A stretch of DNA of 64,000 nt from Micropterix aruncella (GCA_944548615.1 OX155963.1:22326518-22390517), one strand, 5' to 3'; shown: positions 31,720 through 43,889, counted from the stretch's first letter. Notes: generated from the sequence alone by a model not told the origin. Program-made: numbers and translations.

Positions 31720-33450
31720 GTGTCGGCAGCGAGCGAGCGTGGTCACGTCAAACGTTGGCGCATTTCGAGTTAAGCCGGTCTATTACCAAAGCTTAAGGTG
31801 AGTTAAGATTATTTTTTTGTAAAATAAAAACCTTCTTCTGGTTTAAGTCTTTCTATTACAAAAAAGCTTGGAAATTTTAGGACTTAACTTATAGTGTGTC
31901 TTTATTACACAACATTTATTATAAATATCGAAGACTTAACCCTAATTGTGTCTCTTTATCAAGAATAAAATGTAATATGTTATTGTCCTTTTATGCTTTA
32001 GGTCTGTTTATAATTAAGTTTAAATTATAAATTTTGAATTATTCATAGGCCTATTTTATTATAAGTCACTTGTATGTACCCTGTTACACAAATTTAGAAG
32101 GTATTCTCATGAATTATGTCCATTTCATACTGAAACACATGGTGATTTATTAGTTGCAAAATGGGATTCCACATGAAATTAAGTTAAATTCACATTTTTA
32201 AAAGTTATAATTATTTATATTTGACTATTTTTTCCCCTGGCCTTTGCTACTGCGAAAACTTTTTCGCTAATATTTTTGGTTGTTTTAGGCAACAAATCAC
32301 AGAAGAAGAATAAAATGTCAAGAATCAAGAGAATGCATAATTTTTTTTTTTGAGAATTTAGATGCCGGAAAAACCAATTATGACAAAGAAAATCAGGTTT
32401 ACGTAATATTATTCTACTTACACTAGTTAATATGGGATATTTTTGGACCCCATAAAATTAAGTGCCTACTACTCTATTTTACAATAATAATTTGTTAACT
32501 TCTCAAATCTTAGTAAATTTTATTGCCAAACTTAACGAACGTAAAACTTGATTAATTATATTTAATTAACAGTGTTGGCCTATTTTAGTGTCCTTGTCAA
32601 GAAGTAAGACAAACTGAAAGTTTTACTACAAATCAAAATGAAGATTGGCTGGAAAATAACGAAACAGAAAACTGGGTTTGTGATACTTAATTATATCTTT
32701 AATTCTATCTAAAGTTATTATGTTGTGTTAATGACAACTTATTTTAAAGGAGGCAACAGACACGACTGTGCAGTCTCTGCAAACAATGCAAGGAAATATT
32801 GTGCCAATACCATCTACTGAGTTTTTCAACATCTCAGCTCCAAATAAGGCTTGCCTGCAAGTAAATATCGAGGTACTTAATGAAAATATTTTTCAATCAA
32901 TTTATTGCCATTGAGATAGTAACTTTAAATGTACAATATTTTATTTACAGGAGGAAATACGATCTTCTCAAAACTATCCAGCGGTGTTAACACCTTTAAA
33001 GAATGTTCAATTGAATCAATATGAAAATCAGTACTTTCCTGATACTCGTAGTGACATAAGTATGGCTGTGCTATACTTATAAGGTATTGATTAAGTTTTT
33101 TTAATTGTTTTAATACTTGATTATAATAGCATGTCTAGTTTTAGTTACTTATTTAATTAATTATAATGTTCAGGATGTGTCAGAAACAGCGTTTCAATTC
33201 GATATCAATATACCATCCACATTAGCATCAATACCACGAAATATGTGAAGGAAAAACTATGAGATCACACCCATCCATTCAGATGAGAGCAATGTGGATT
33301 TAAGTGACAATGATGAAAAGGTGCTTATTCCGGCATATAAAAATTGCCATATAACAAGAAAAGAGGACTGAAGGAACTGATGTCAAGAAACTTGATCCCA
33401 CATTTTAATGCTGATTTTTATAAAGATATTATAACTGATGACTAGTTTGA
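31720..33450 (+). pseudogene. Relic of a multi-exon gene or spliced transposon gene
   Basis: Exon-like pieces with plausible splice sites line up on the plus strand. A noncoding GC-richer exon ends at 31797, before gtgagt. Coding pieces follow at about 32362-32396, 32589-32675, 32750-32872 (41 codons, EATDTTVQSLQTMQGNIV, tttaaag before and gtactt after), from 32951 (EEIRSSQNYPAVLTPLKNV) and from 33174 (DVSETAFQFDINIPSTLAS). The last runs into a TGA after IPRNM and then HSDESNVDLSDNDEK in frame. The fourth piece has no proper donor. I do not recognise the protein. The in-frame stop and missing donor suggest a decayed copy. The exon calls are inference from splice-like signals only. Confidence 0.35.
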
Positions 33451-33459
33451 ATTGTCTAT

Positions 33460-34190
33460 TTTTCCGTTTCTAAAATAGCACAATAGGTGTTGTAGGTTTG
33501 ATTCTTTTATTTTATATTATTATGTTCATAAAGTGCTATCATTTACGATTATTGAGATACCTTATTATTATTTGATATAGGTAATATTATTGGTAAAATG
33601 AATGCAGGTGGTAATATTAACCTTAAAATGCCAGTACTTAGTATTTTAAGAATAGTACAAGTTTATTTAGTATTTTTTAAAGATTGAATAACTTTTGCTT
33701 CTATGGTAAAGTTAGTTGTTTCTATGGTTAAGTTAGTTAGGATGGTTTGATTGTGGTTATAGAGTAGTCGATAACCATATACAATCTTTTCTGTCGTTAC
33801 TTTATTGTTCACCTATTTTATTTGTATTGTAGCAATGTAGTGCTTTATTATTTAACTTGGTCAAATTTGTTATTGTTAATATAGTTAAATCGAACTTCGT
33901 ACCTGTTTCTCTGTATACATACCATTTATTATTTCCTAAATAACATTTATTATTTCACCTTGGTGATTTCATACAAATTGTGATGTGTGGAAATTGTGGA
34001 ATAAAGCATGATAGTGGAATAATGTGGAATAAAGCATGATAATATTCTAAACTGACTCATTTGTAACTAAATTATTTAAAAATATTCCAGAAGAAAGACC
34101 CATATTGTTTTATGTCATATTTTGTTCCAGTATTCTAAAATTAAACGGACTGAATTCGCATTAGGTCAATTAATATTGATAATGGGCTCG
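33460..34190. other. AT-rich, no gene seen
   Basis: A 19-bp word, tgtggaataaagcatgata, occurs twice near 33993 and 34023 and includes an AATAAA-like signal. It could mark the end of the relic gene upstream. Confidence 0.35.
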
Positions 34191-34193
34191 ATT

Positions 34194-34481
34194 GCGTTTC
34201 TTCGTGAACTAAAATCAGAAATTAGTCCGTGTGAACGAGACAGGGCAATACGCTAGAGCGAAGTGTGAGATGACCGGTTGTCACTTTTTGCATTAAAACT
34301 GCCCGCCAAGGTCAAATCTTACACCGCACGAAATATGCTCGAATTTATTCGAACGAGTATAAGTTCGGCAGATAGTATTTATCGACGATCGTTCGTTTCA
34401 TATACCGCTGTAACGTATTGCTCTGTCTCGTTCGCTTGGACTAATTTTAGTTTTAGTTCACAAAGAAACGCAATCGGGCCC
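34194..34481. mobile_element. MITE family M, complete copy
   Basis: Ends are gggctcgattgcgtttctt and the complement of gggcccgattgcgtttctt. The terminal inverted repeats extend to about 75 bp (agtccgtgtgaacgagacag on one side). AAT flanks both ends (34191-34193, 34482-34484), a possible 3-bp duplication. Related copies are at 17437-18195, 42245-42335 and 43958-44225. It is non-autonomous. Confidence 0.8.
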
Positions 34482-34499
34482 AATATTTCAGAAAAATAA

Positions 34500-35330
34500 T
34501 AGCACTATAAAGTTTGAGTCGCCAGCTTATAAAAATATTTCAGAATTAAAGTGACCTAAATTAAAACAAACCCGTTTTTCTATGAAGTGATAAATATGTT
34601 TTTAAAAATTACAAAGTATTGAATTACCATTAATCTCTCATGTACTGGAAAAAAACTTAAGTCATGATCTTTTATACAACAAAAGTTATGAGAATTTTAA
34701 GGTGGCGCCAGTGATTTGCAAAACGATTTTTGGCCATTGTGAACAATCATGTTTTTGGAGTGGAGTCACTATTATACTAAGGCAGCGATTTGTGTACGTG
34801 ATGCTTTACCAAATCTATTAGTTCGTTTTATTTATTTTCATACATATATCCGAAGAGAAGCACAGATCCGAGCAATGGCAGCATTCGACTAAGTGCCCCC
34901 AGAATACAAACAATTATATTAGGGATTCTAGACTGCGAGAAGCACTACTGAATAATCGTACAATACAGAATTTATCCGTCTTTCTCACACATATCTAACG
35001 GGGGGTGGTTGCACTGTGATTTTGGTGTAAATTCAGTTCGTTGAGAGAGCGGTTTGTCTCGCCGCGCTCGTACCCGTTTTAAGACGTTACTGAGCATTGA
35101 CTATAATACGTCGTACCCGATTCGGGACGTTACTGTCTTGAGGGGTTAAATATATATTGCATTTTCCAGAACTGGATTGCAAAACCTGTAGAGCGTTTGC
35201 ATCACTGACTGAATATAATATGAGATGCATGATAGATCAAGGCAATTAATTATCAACAAAACGTCATAAAATTGTCATGAAATTCATGAAATTGTTGAAA
35301 TATTCTATTAAAAATTGCTTTGAAATTCAG
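34500..35330. other. No gene supported
   Basis: Contains a direct repeat cgtaccc(g)...gacgttactg at about 35067 and 35108. The frames here lack motifs, though 34880-34980 has LINE-like wording too weak to call. Confidence 0.35.
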
Positions 35331-35471
35331 CTTTATGTAAGTATGTTTAATTCTTTAATGAAACGAGATACATTCCAGCATCTACCTTGCAAATATTACA
35401 CGCTTTAAATTTGGAACTTTCCCATTGGACACGCTGTCTTACAACGCTTTGGAATTAAACTTAATTAAGTC

Positions 35472-38400
35472 TTAAAATCTTAAAAGCTTTACGGTAGCCA
35501 AGCACCCCGTCAAAAGCAGTCCTGCGATTGTGACAATCCTCGGAGCGTTTGTGCTGGAACCGTTGCAGCCGTCCTTGCTGTTGCAGGTGCAGTACTCGGA
35601 GAAGATGTTGTAAGTACCCGTTCGCAGCAGGCAGAACCGTTCGTCGCCCTCGAGACCCGGTTCGCCCATGTAAGCGCAGCTTCGGAAATAGCGCCACTCG
35701 CCGTTCACTGAAATTTTTTAATTTAGCATAAATAAATTACTTCTATTTAGGACTTATTCTAACGTTTGTTAGGAAGCACCAGGAAAGGGAGATGTCGCGA
35801 TAAATTTAATTACGAATGGGGACGTTAACCGTTGTGGTTCCAAAAAAGCCGATCGTCCTTCTGCTAAGGTTGACAGATCAGTTCGTAGCCGTTTGGCTGG
35901 CCTTCATATATATTCTATAACTATGTAATACACATGACTAACAAGATTAATTATTAGGTAATAAGAGATAATTCATAACCAGGAAAGGGAGCTGTTGCAG
36001 CGAATTTAATTCGGATGGGGACGTTAACCACTGGGGTGCCAAAAAGGCCAATCGTCCTTTTGCGGAGGTTGATAGATCCGCACATGCAGAGGTTGATAGG
36101 CCTCCATATATATTCTATAAATATAGTATAATATACCTACACGACTAATAAGCTGAATTATTGCCACATGTGAGCGTTCACCTTACCACCCATTCACTCT
36201 CCCTTTGAAGCCATAGAATTTGAGATGCACAAATTGCGGTTTTAGATAATTTTTCTAGGAAAGAGTTTATTATTTTTCTGGAAAGGCCAAGATCTTTAAA
36301 GAGGTGACAGAGATTTAACTGGCAGGCCACGAGCGCCAACTTCCACCGCATGAAGGTGAACAGTGAAGCCATTCCGGGTTACGGCATTTGCAAGATCATA
36401 GTATTTATTTAATTTGTATCGTGGTCTTTTGGGATATTTGATTCCCATGGAACAGTTAATTCTACAATAAGGGCCACCTTCCGAGATAAAGTAAGTGTGC
36501 CTTTTCACTGGCGGTTAGCCGCAAAGCGGCTAGCCGCGGCGGCGTACCGCAGGAAAGGTCTTGCAAAGAGAATGTATGGAAACGCGTTTCTATCCTTTTC
36601 ACTATGCGGCGCGCCGCACTCGACCGCGCGGCCGTCATCATCCAACGCGGTTGAATGCGGCACGCCGCACCGCCCTGGCACTTTTCACTGGCGGCGTACC
36701 GCGCGGCGAGCCGCGCGTTCAATGTTTGTATTGGTGGCTCGCAGCACGGCGTGCAGCGCGGCGAGCCGCGTGGCCCCCTCCCTGCTACACATTGCATCGC
36801 CTCCGCCGCCTCCCGCCATTCGTTTTTTATTTCTCTCCATTTCTCTACAATACACGTAAATAATTATAGCTGCTTCAACGGCGTCCATTTTCGTCTACTT
36901 TCTCAATGAAACTGGCGCCTGGCTCGCTGCGAGAGAACGACGCGGCTGGCCGCGCGGCAAGGCGGCCAGCCGCGCGGCGTGGCGCCAGACGGCTACCCGC
37001 GGGACGAACGCGAGCGAGCGGCGTGCCGCGCGGCTAGCCGCATTGCGGCTAACCGCCAGTGAAAAGGCGCCCTAAAGAGTCATATCTAGACGGAGGGCTG
37101 TGCATCCGAGACTTTCAGGGAATTTATACTGCTTAGAGACCGAATCAACCTCCAGAATCCAATCTGAAGCTTTCTCAATTATTGAGAAAGATTTTGTAGT
37201 TGAATGTTTTTTGCCTTTAGAGCCATCCCGCACAAGGATACTGTCAAACCCTTGTTGGCACGAGTCACTGAGAGGCTAATTACCTCGCAAATAACAGCGC
37301 GAACTTTGTCATGGCGGTAAGTGTACCGTCCTTGATCTAAGGCCACCTTGCAGCCAGCTAGAATATGTCTAGCTGTGCAAGGGGTATTGCTACAAAGGGG
37401 ACAAGAACTATCCTCGGCATAGCTCCAACGAGCGAGGTTACTGGGGTCTGGAAGTGTATGCTGAAAGGCATTCAAATAAAATTTCAGCATCCCTGGCGTC
37501 CAGTCATAGAGCATTACCTTCCAGTGCATTGGAGGCGGAATGCAAAAGTCCTCAATTGTTGTCCAATCATTCTGGCATTGAAGGCCAATAGCATGAGCCA
37601 TACTGTTGCTGTCGTAATCTCCCCGCAAGAGAGACTTCTTCAAGTCCACATCGCTCATGGTTGTATTGCCATACCCCAGACCAGTGCCATTCTGGCTGAT
37701 TCCAGTAAGGAACTTTTTGTGGAAGTCTACGCCGGCTTCTAGATCATTTGAATGACTACAGCCACTTATTACGTGCTTCGATATTGCCGGATCTTTGGAA
37801 TTGCATAGAATCGAATTTTTGGTTATTCTGGAGTTGGGGTAGAGAGCAGAGAGGGCAGTTTTAGCGCTAGCCCAAAATTTTGTTTGGACCTGAAGAGAGT
37901 CTTGAGAGAGGCTGGTTTGGCTAAGGACAGTCAGGATTTTAAACTAGCTGTCACAGTTGGGTTTTGGTAAAATCGTAAATAAGAAAGGGCCATGACAAAT
38001 GTGACGTTAGATAATTGTCATAGATGCAGGCCTTACGAGAGCCAGAAATTGGCAAGGCGTCTCTCTTTTTGCCAGGCAACTTTGAAATGCTCTATAACAT
38101 GATCGCCAGAGAAGTCTTTACCCTGATGGGTGATTTTTCTGCCGATATCAAATTGTTGCTTTCGAAGTACCTACTTACTTGGTTACGAGATAAACAAACA
38201 AGATAAAAGATAAAACATCACTAAAGGCAAACTTTTTACGACCTTTATTTACCTTGCAATGTTTGTTAGTATTTTAGTTTGTTTAGGTCAAATCTTGCAA
38301 GCTGAATTAGAACTGTTTCCTCCTATCCTATGAAGTTGAAATTTTACATGTTGGTTCAGTTCCGATGACAATGCATTTTTATGGTGAGCATGACCTGATT

Positions 38401-39607
38401 CTACACCCAGGATCGGCTCCCGACGAGGCTACTCTTCCACGACGAGGCTACTCTTGCACAGGCACACAATTTTGTATACGCATTCAATTATGACAGCCTG
38501 TTCTAAATTTCACCATGACATGGCTGCTACACCCAGGGTTGGCTCCCGACGAAGGGACTCCTAAACAGTCAACAGTACAGTAACGAATATTTGTAATGCA
38601 TTCAATTATAGTAGCCCGTTCTAAGTTTCACCACGACAGGGCTGCTGCACCCAGGGTTGGCTTCCAACAAGGGGACTCCTCAACATTCAACAGCACAAAC
38701 ACGAAATTCTATATAGCATTCAATTATGATACTGTTCTAAGCTTCACTATGACATAGCGGCTGCACCCAGGGTTGGCTCGGGACAGAGCATTTTGATAAA
38801 ACCTTGTTTTTACTATTCACTTATTAATCTCGTTTTGAGTGGCCTTTCTGTATTATTTTCCGCAAAATACTAGGTTTCTTGAAGATGGCACAAAATATAT
38901 TCGCGTTTTTTTTTAATGTAGGCTATGTTTTATAAATCTTTTGTGTGGAAATACATTTTTTGATTTGTGGAAAATATTAATATTTTGACATTCTCATGAT
39001 ATTATTCCAACCTTTTGAGCGATTGGAACCATTTTGATTTTTTGAAATTAATTTTGACTGAGGCCAAATCTAAAACCCTGCCCAAGGTGCATCAACATGC
39101 ATACGCATTTTAAGTTTTACTTTGAAATCTAGTCCAATAAAACAAATTACTATTCAAGGCTCAATCGATTAATATATGCAATAAACGTTGCGCCATTTTG
39201 CAAATCAGCGCATCTCCCTACTAATAATAATAATACATGATCAACATGCATCAATAAACAAATCAGGAAGTAATAATAATGACGACAACCAACCTTTTTG
39301 TCTGATTTTCCTGCACATAGTCGGCTTGACGCCGGGCAAATGCTCCAACTCCGGCTCTTGTTTGCAATCTGTTATGGGAACAGTCGAGTTATCGAAGGGA
39401 TCAGCACATTTCGGATCCGAATCAGACCGACAAACCCAGCATTTTATTCCCCAAACTGAAAACAACACGACGAAAACATGACTAACAGGTTTGCAAGGGA
39501 AAAATGGGCGTGTTCGCGCTTTACAAATTTGAATACAAATACGTACCGCTTTGCGCAGCCACCAGTAAGAGCAACCCGCTAAATAATATCACACCGCTCT
39601 TCTTCAT
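35472..39607 (-). CDS. Ly6/uPAR three-finger protein, gene B (GPI-anchored type)
   Basis: Exons on the minus strand are 39607-39547, 39455-39294 and 35707-35472. The first donor is gtacgt, the second is a weak gttggt, and the acceptors are gttttcag and aatttcag. All junctions are phase 1 and give 152 residues. Residues 1-20 are a signal peptide (GVILFSGLLLLVAAQS). The mature protein begins GIKCWVC and carries ten Cys, with CTCNSKDGCN as the closing Ly6 motif. A hydrophobic tail (IAGLLLTGCLATVKLL) fits a GPI signal. The sequence resembles the insect septate-junction Ly6 group (crooked-like), but I do not assign the symbol. Intron 2 holds a LINE, a MITE and tandem repeats. Confidence 0.88.
35775..36175 (-). 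repeat. Tandem 200-bp repeat downstream of the LINE coding end
   Basis: Two units start at ccaggaaaggga (35779 and 35979). They share gggacgttaacc, atcgtcctt, aggttgacaga/aggttgataga and ccttcatatatattctat-type blocks. On the minus strand they directly follow the LINE at 36178, so they are probably its 3' UTR in duplicate. Confidence 0.65.
36178..37960 (-). pseudogene. LINE with restriction-like endonuclease (R2/R4-type relative)
   Basis: Minus strand. Near 37180-37660 the frame reads HWKVMLYDWTPGMLKFYLNA, then CPLCSNTPCTARHILAGC (zinc knuckle) and YRHDKVRAVICEVISL. Frameshifted pieces continue with ASDWILEVDSVSKQYKFPES and LRLDMTL near 37085. After the MITE at 36495-37072 the frame goes on with ALIVELTVPWE near 36440, then NAVTRNGFTVHLHAVEVGAR and LGLSRK. 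LRxD...VELTVPWE...VEVG is the nuclease core of retrotransposons with a restriction-like endonuclease. Frameshifts show decay. The upstream part to 37960 is weakly readable. Further fragments are at 23510 and 30780. Confidence 0.75.
36495..37072. mobile_element. GC-rich MITE, PIF/Harbinger-like, inserted in the LINE
   Basis: The ends read (g)ccttttcactggcggttagc on both strands, and the inverted repeats continue through cggctagccgc. TAA flanks both sides (36492-36494, 37073-37075), a 3-bp duplication as in PIF/Harbinger elements. The interior repeats the gcggcgagccgcg and tggcggcgtaccgc words. The overlapping open frames in it are GC artefacts. It interrupts the endonuclease domain of the LINE. 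Confidence 0.82.
38395..38790 (+). repeat. 118-bp tandem repeat array, locus 1
   Basis: Four units with anchors at about 38411, 38538, 38656 and 38772 share cacccagggttggctc(c), ggggactcctcaaca and gcattcaattat. The same unit forms an array at 45776-46190. This one lies in intron 2 of gene B. Confidence 0.8.
38800..39240. other. Rest of intron 2 of gene B, upstream side
   Basis: AT-rich, without recognisable elements. Confidence 0.4.
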
Positions 39608-39679
39608 TGTTCCTTGTTTATATCGTGTAATCAAAAGTAGTGATAAATATTAACTAAAAACAATTCTAAAACCGCAGAG

Positions 39680-40700
39680 CTGAAAGTCGCGCCCGCCTGC
39701 AGCTGTCAAAATGTGTTTGTGTTAGTAGTGATGGGCTTGGCGACATATCGGTGAAGTCGAATTGTCAACCATTCAAATTGTCATTGGTGACTCGATACAA
39801 GTTCGACTTTTTAATTCGTTCGATGCGAAATAAAGTCGACTTTTGTGTTGTTAGTTCATGATACATCATGCAGATTGTAGAGTATTCCTTATTATTAAGA
39901 AAACAACGGTAAAAACATTTATTATTTTAGAAACATACAATAATGTCGATTACTAGCCGATTAACCCACGAGCACTATTGCTCATGTAATTGACATTCTA
40001 ATTATCGTTCGACTGCTAGTGTCAGCAGTGCCAGCCGACATCCTACAATCGACTCCCCCGTTCGACTCGTGAAATCGTTCAAACGAAAATCGTCGATTCG
40101 GCTATAAGCAATAGACGCTCGTCGCTATTAGGGTGACGCAAAGGGGGCGCACAGGGCTACGAGTTTGCAGCCCGCCGAGTGTGCAGGCACCGAGGCTCGC
40201 ACCCGCTGATTTCTCTCCCTGCCGAGTATACACTACTATAATAGTAGGTAGTATCATTGATTTTATAGACACTATAAAATCAATGGTACCTAGTATAAAA
40301 TATTTTATTAGTATTAATATACTCTAATAGTATTAGTTGTTTATATAGCGTGTAGTAATTTATTCCAAGAATTTCATATTTAAATATTTCAAGAATTATT
40401 TCAGAAATATTTCAGAATAGAAGAATTATTTCAGAATATTACAGAATAGAAGAAGAAGAATTATTTCAGAAATATTTCAAGAATTGGCCCCTTGATATCA
40501 GATTGTAGGGCACAGCGCGAGCATTTTGCACGGCACAGCGCAACAGCGCGACCCCAAAACAAAGCAGCAATCGAACACACAGACTTATCTAGTAAACATA
40601 GGAACATCGAACTAGGGAACATCGAACACTTGCGTTCCAATCAAAGTGGCGCGCGTGCAAAGTGCCGCGAAACCAATGATATTTTTTTTAAGGAAAACTA
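39680..40700. other. Region upstream of gene B
   Basis: Contains short repeats of tcgac and attgtca words (39750-39850). Several GC-richer blocks (40130-40215, 40505-40560) are also present, the second with repeated cacagcgcga words. No protein motif is seen. It may include the gene B promoter. Confidence 0.3.
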
Positions 40701-40744
40701 GAGACGTGGATATCTACTGTTGCTTTGTTTGGATAATCATTGTA

Positions 40745-41070
40745 CCCGATTCATCGTATGAATGCTGATTGGTACACTACCATTTGCCTGCCGGCCGTTT
40801 TTGACAAACTCAGTAAAAACAGCCGTAAGCGTGACAATAGGTATACCAGCGTGATACCAGCTTTCACACGGCCAGACAGACATGTGAATGTTTAAAGACG
40901 AAAACGAAGAGCTTATGGGCCATCCTCCATTCAATCTCGACTTAACACCTCGTCACTTCTTCTTGTTCCCAAATACCAATTACGCGGTCAACGATTGGCA
41001 TCGACAGAAAAAGGCTGTCGAAGAATATGAAAAACGTTTGTATAATATTCTATTTAAAATTATAATCATT
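40745..41070 (+). pseudogene. mariner transposase remnant (third locus)
   Basis: MNADWYTTICLPAVFDKLSKN can be read at about 40757-40820. It is followed after a break by EELMGHPPFNLDLTPRHFFLFP (40905-40970), which aligns to the usual HPPYSPDLAPxDFFLFP. The catalytic Asp after AP is replaced by His here. Stops and frame breaks confirm a dead copy. Confidence 0.7.
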
Positions 41071-41240
41071 AATCGTTCAGTCAAAGTTAGACAACTCTCC
41101 ATCCGTTTTGCTGCTAAAGCAAATTCAGAAACGAACTTTCAAGGAATTCGAATTTTCTTGAAATGTTTATTTTGGCGCGTAGGATAAATTAACACTACAT
41201 ATGCGATTTAAACCTATCCGCCATGTAACCTAACCAAATC

Positions 41241-41560
41241 GTTTTAATAATAATAATAATAAAACGCTTTATTCGTACGAAAAGGCGAGCGTATTGCCGG
41301 CAAGCAATATTTTAGAGCTAACCTATACTATTTTATGAACATTATTTGCGAGTAGATACTACATAACTTAACCTATATAAAGTGACTAAGACAAAAAAGA
41401 GGATAGAAAGAAATATATAATTAACTCTTTGTGGGCACAGAATATGCCACATCAAAATAATCTAACACCTATAAGGACGCTAAGGTTGAAAAAGGAGGAG
41501 AATGGGAAGGAAAAGGGAATTTTGTGAAATGGGAATTTACAAATGGTTGTGAATCAATGG
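41241..41560 (-). mobile_element. LINE 3' end with (aat)n tail
   Basis: On the minus strand the sequence ends ...gaataaagcgttttattatt and continues as an att repeat. The segment just upstream (ttgccggcaagcaata) is GC-richer than its surroundings. No coding part is seen. Confidence 0.45.
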
Positions 41561-41569
41561 CTGTTTTTT

Positions 41570-42240
41570 TTTTATTTTTTTTTTTTGTGAACATCTGAAT
41601 AAAATATTGCTTAACTATTACCTACCAGTTTTTTGCATCGGCCTAAAATTGTTTCCAAAATTCCTTCGAATCTCATATATCGAATTCGTAAAAGATATCT
41701 CATAATATGCAATGATGTTGATTTAGATGCTTATGATCTTTTCCCTATAAACCCAAAGGTATCTAATGGTAATGATAATAATAATCTTGCTGCAAGCAGA
41801 TAGAGATGTAGGTACTGTAAGGAATATTGTAAAACCGGTTATACTTTACAACTCATACTTATACGAGTTGATAGATAGGTAATTGTAACAGGAAACAAAC
41901 ACATCATGCTTGTCAATCAATTAGATTCACCTTATTGTTTACCTCATACAAAAAACCTCCTACCTTTAAAAAAAAGTGAGACAGTTACAGCCCGCTGCTG
42001 TTGTAGTAGTTGACACAAGCCCGGAAGCAAGGTTTATTGATGGTGAATATATTATAGTATAAGGTATTTTTTTTATTCCTATGCTTGGCTGAACCAGATT
42101 AAAAGGTAGGTAAGTAACCAATAATGTGGAAATTGTTTAAACGTAACAAAAATAAGTTTTACACGTTTCTCGAAAAAGTTATCAGATAATAAATGTGTTT
42201 GGCAATTTTGGCATATTCTTTGCAAAGCTTTCTAAATATC
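41570..42240. other. No gene seen
   Basis: AT-rich sequence with T-runs near 41560-41590. Confidence 0.45.
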
Positions 42241-42244
42241 CACT

Positions 42245-42335
42245 TTGGGCCCGATTTCTTTATAAACTAAAATAGGAACTTAGTTCAACCGAACGAGACA
42301 GATGTACCGCGAAGCTCTACTCTACAGTCCTCGTA
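42245..42335. mobile_element. MITE family M, terminal fragment
   Basis: gggcccgatttctttataaa and ccgaacgagacaga match the terminal repeat of the copy at 34194-34481. Only one end is present. Confidence 0.6.
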
Positions 42336-42523
42336 AAGCAGTCTAAACTCCGAGTACACCGTTGCAATCTTGATAATAGGGTGGATCAGCAGCACTCCTT
42401 ATACTTGCCACAGTATAGTCGAGAAATGAACTACAGTTGGCTTTTGAGTGTCGCTCTGCGCTGACCTTGACTGAATAAAACGAAGGTTTTCTGAAGTGTC
42501 TTTAATCTCCCCTTGACCCACGC

Positions 42524-42526
42524 AAT

Positions 42527-42557
<31 letters not shown>

Positions 42558-43447
42558 TAACGTACAAGAACAAAAAAATACAAGGACATGCATACTGTTG
42601 TACATGAGGAATAATTAAGAACAAACATTATAATAGCGAAAAACATAGCTCTATGGATATAAATATGCTAGCATATCCGAATGAGGCGAAATCGCACAAC
42701 CAACTAGACCTAGAAGGTCTGTCTCTGGCTGTGCTGTGTTATACCAACTGTATTTTTGTAACTCGCGAACTGACGAAGGTGATCAATTTTAAATATTTCT
42801 AAATCTAACAAATGTGTTGTTTACACAAATTAAAGTAAAATTTAAAGTAGAAAAAAAAAATATATGTATGCAATTAAGGGCTAAAAATAAAGTAAACTTT
42901 ACATTATATACAATAAATTTAAGTGGAAAATAAGTAATAATATATACAAATATATGAATAAACACTACATTCTAGTATATATGTTTAAGAAAATGATATG
43001 TAATATTGCACAATTTTACAAATACGTATTTTTTTTAAATATTCACCCTACAGTATTAATAAGGTCTTTAGTTTTTGAACGCCCAATATCTAGAAGCCAG
43101 TTTTTTACTTTACCTTTAAAAGTTACATAATTTTTCACGTTTTTCGTGGTTTCACATAGTGAGTTATAAACTTTCGGGGCGATAAAGAAACATTGTCTTC
43201 GGGCAAATGTGCTTTTAACCTTTGGAATTGTGAAAAATTCCTTACCAGCATTTCTCGTTAAGTACAATTGTTGACTTCTTGCTCTGTACTCTTTAGTTTT
43301 GTGAAAGCTTACAAGGCACTGCTTAATAAATAGCTGGCAGATATCCAAAACCTTAAACTCCGCAAAGAGGTGGTTTGAACTGTACCGAGGAGGCTTTTTG
43401 TTTATGACTCTTATTAGTAACTTTTGTGCTTTTAATAGTCGGTCCAT
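42524..43447 (-). mobile_element. LINE 3' part with (taaa)n tail
   Basis: On the minus strand the C-terminal frame 43447-43043 reads LLKAQKLLIRVINKKPPRYS, then FTIPKVKSTFARRQCFFIAP and KVYNSL, like the end of the LINE at 20195-21910 (ILRVINKKPQTYSSDD). About 450 bp of 3' UTR follow and end in a tttatt repeat at 42524-42558, the simple tail. The copy is 5'-truncated near 43447. Confidence 0.8.
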
Positions 43448-43889
43448 TGTTGTTTTTGTACATGAGCAATATGATCAACGCGCAGCACACCGAGCCGCTC
43501 TTCGTTACACACTAAATTCAAAAATATATCCTAGCCGCATCGTGACCGTTGACCTAATTAGGGATAACGCCTTCACAATCTCCTCGTATCGTACGTTAAA
43601 CTTATTTACTTATTTCATTTTCCTGTTGCTGAGATGCATATCTTAAATATATATACAATACACTGTTTGCTAAATGGACGTAAGGTCTCTTCCTACTTAT
43701 CATTACACTATACTTAATTATTCTAACAAATTGTTACATACTATGAACGTTGTTTATTGTCTAAAACACGTACGGTGAGTCGACCTTAGCCCATATTCGC
43801 TCTCCCGTCGTCATTTCGACCGTTCATGTAATTCGACACTCCCTCGCTTGCCAGAGATGACCTTCCTTCTACGAAGTGAGACAATCAAC

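Noticed and set aside
36497..36909. Four overlapping open frames of 67-120 codons on both strands
   Set aside because: They lie in a GC-rich MITE full of gcggc and gccgc words, where stops are rare in all frames. They have no domains.
37365..37742. 125-codon plus frame
   Set aside because: Shadow of the minus-strand LINE, which carries the recognisable zinc knuckle.
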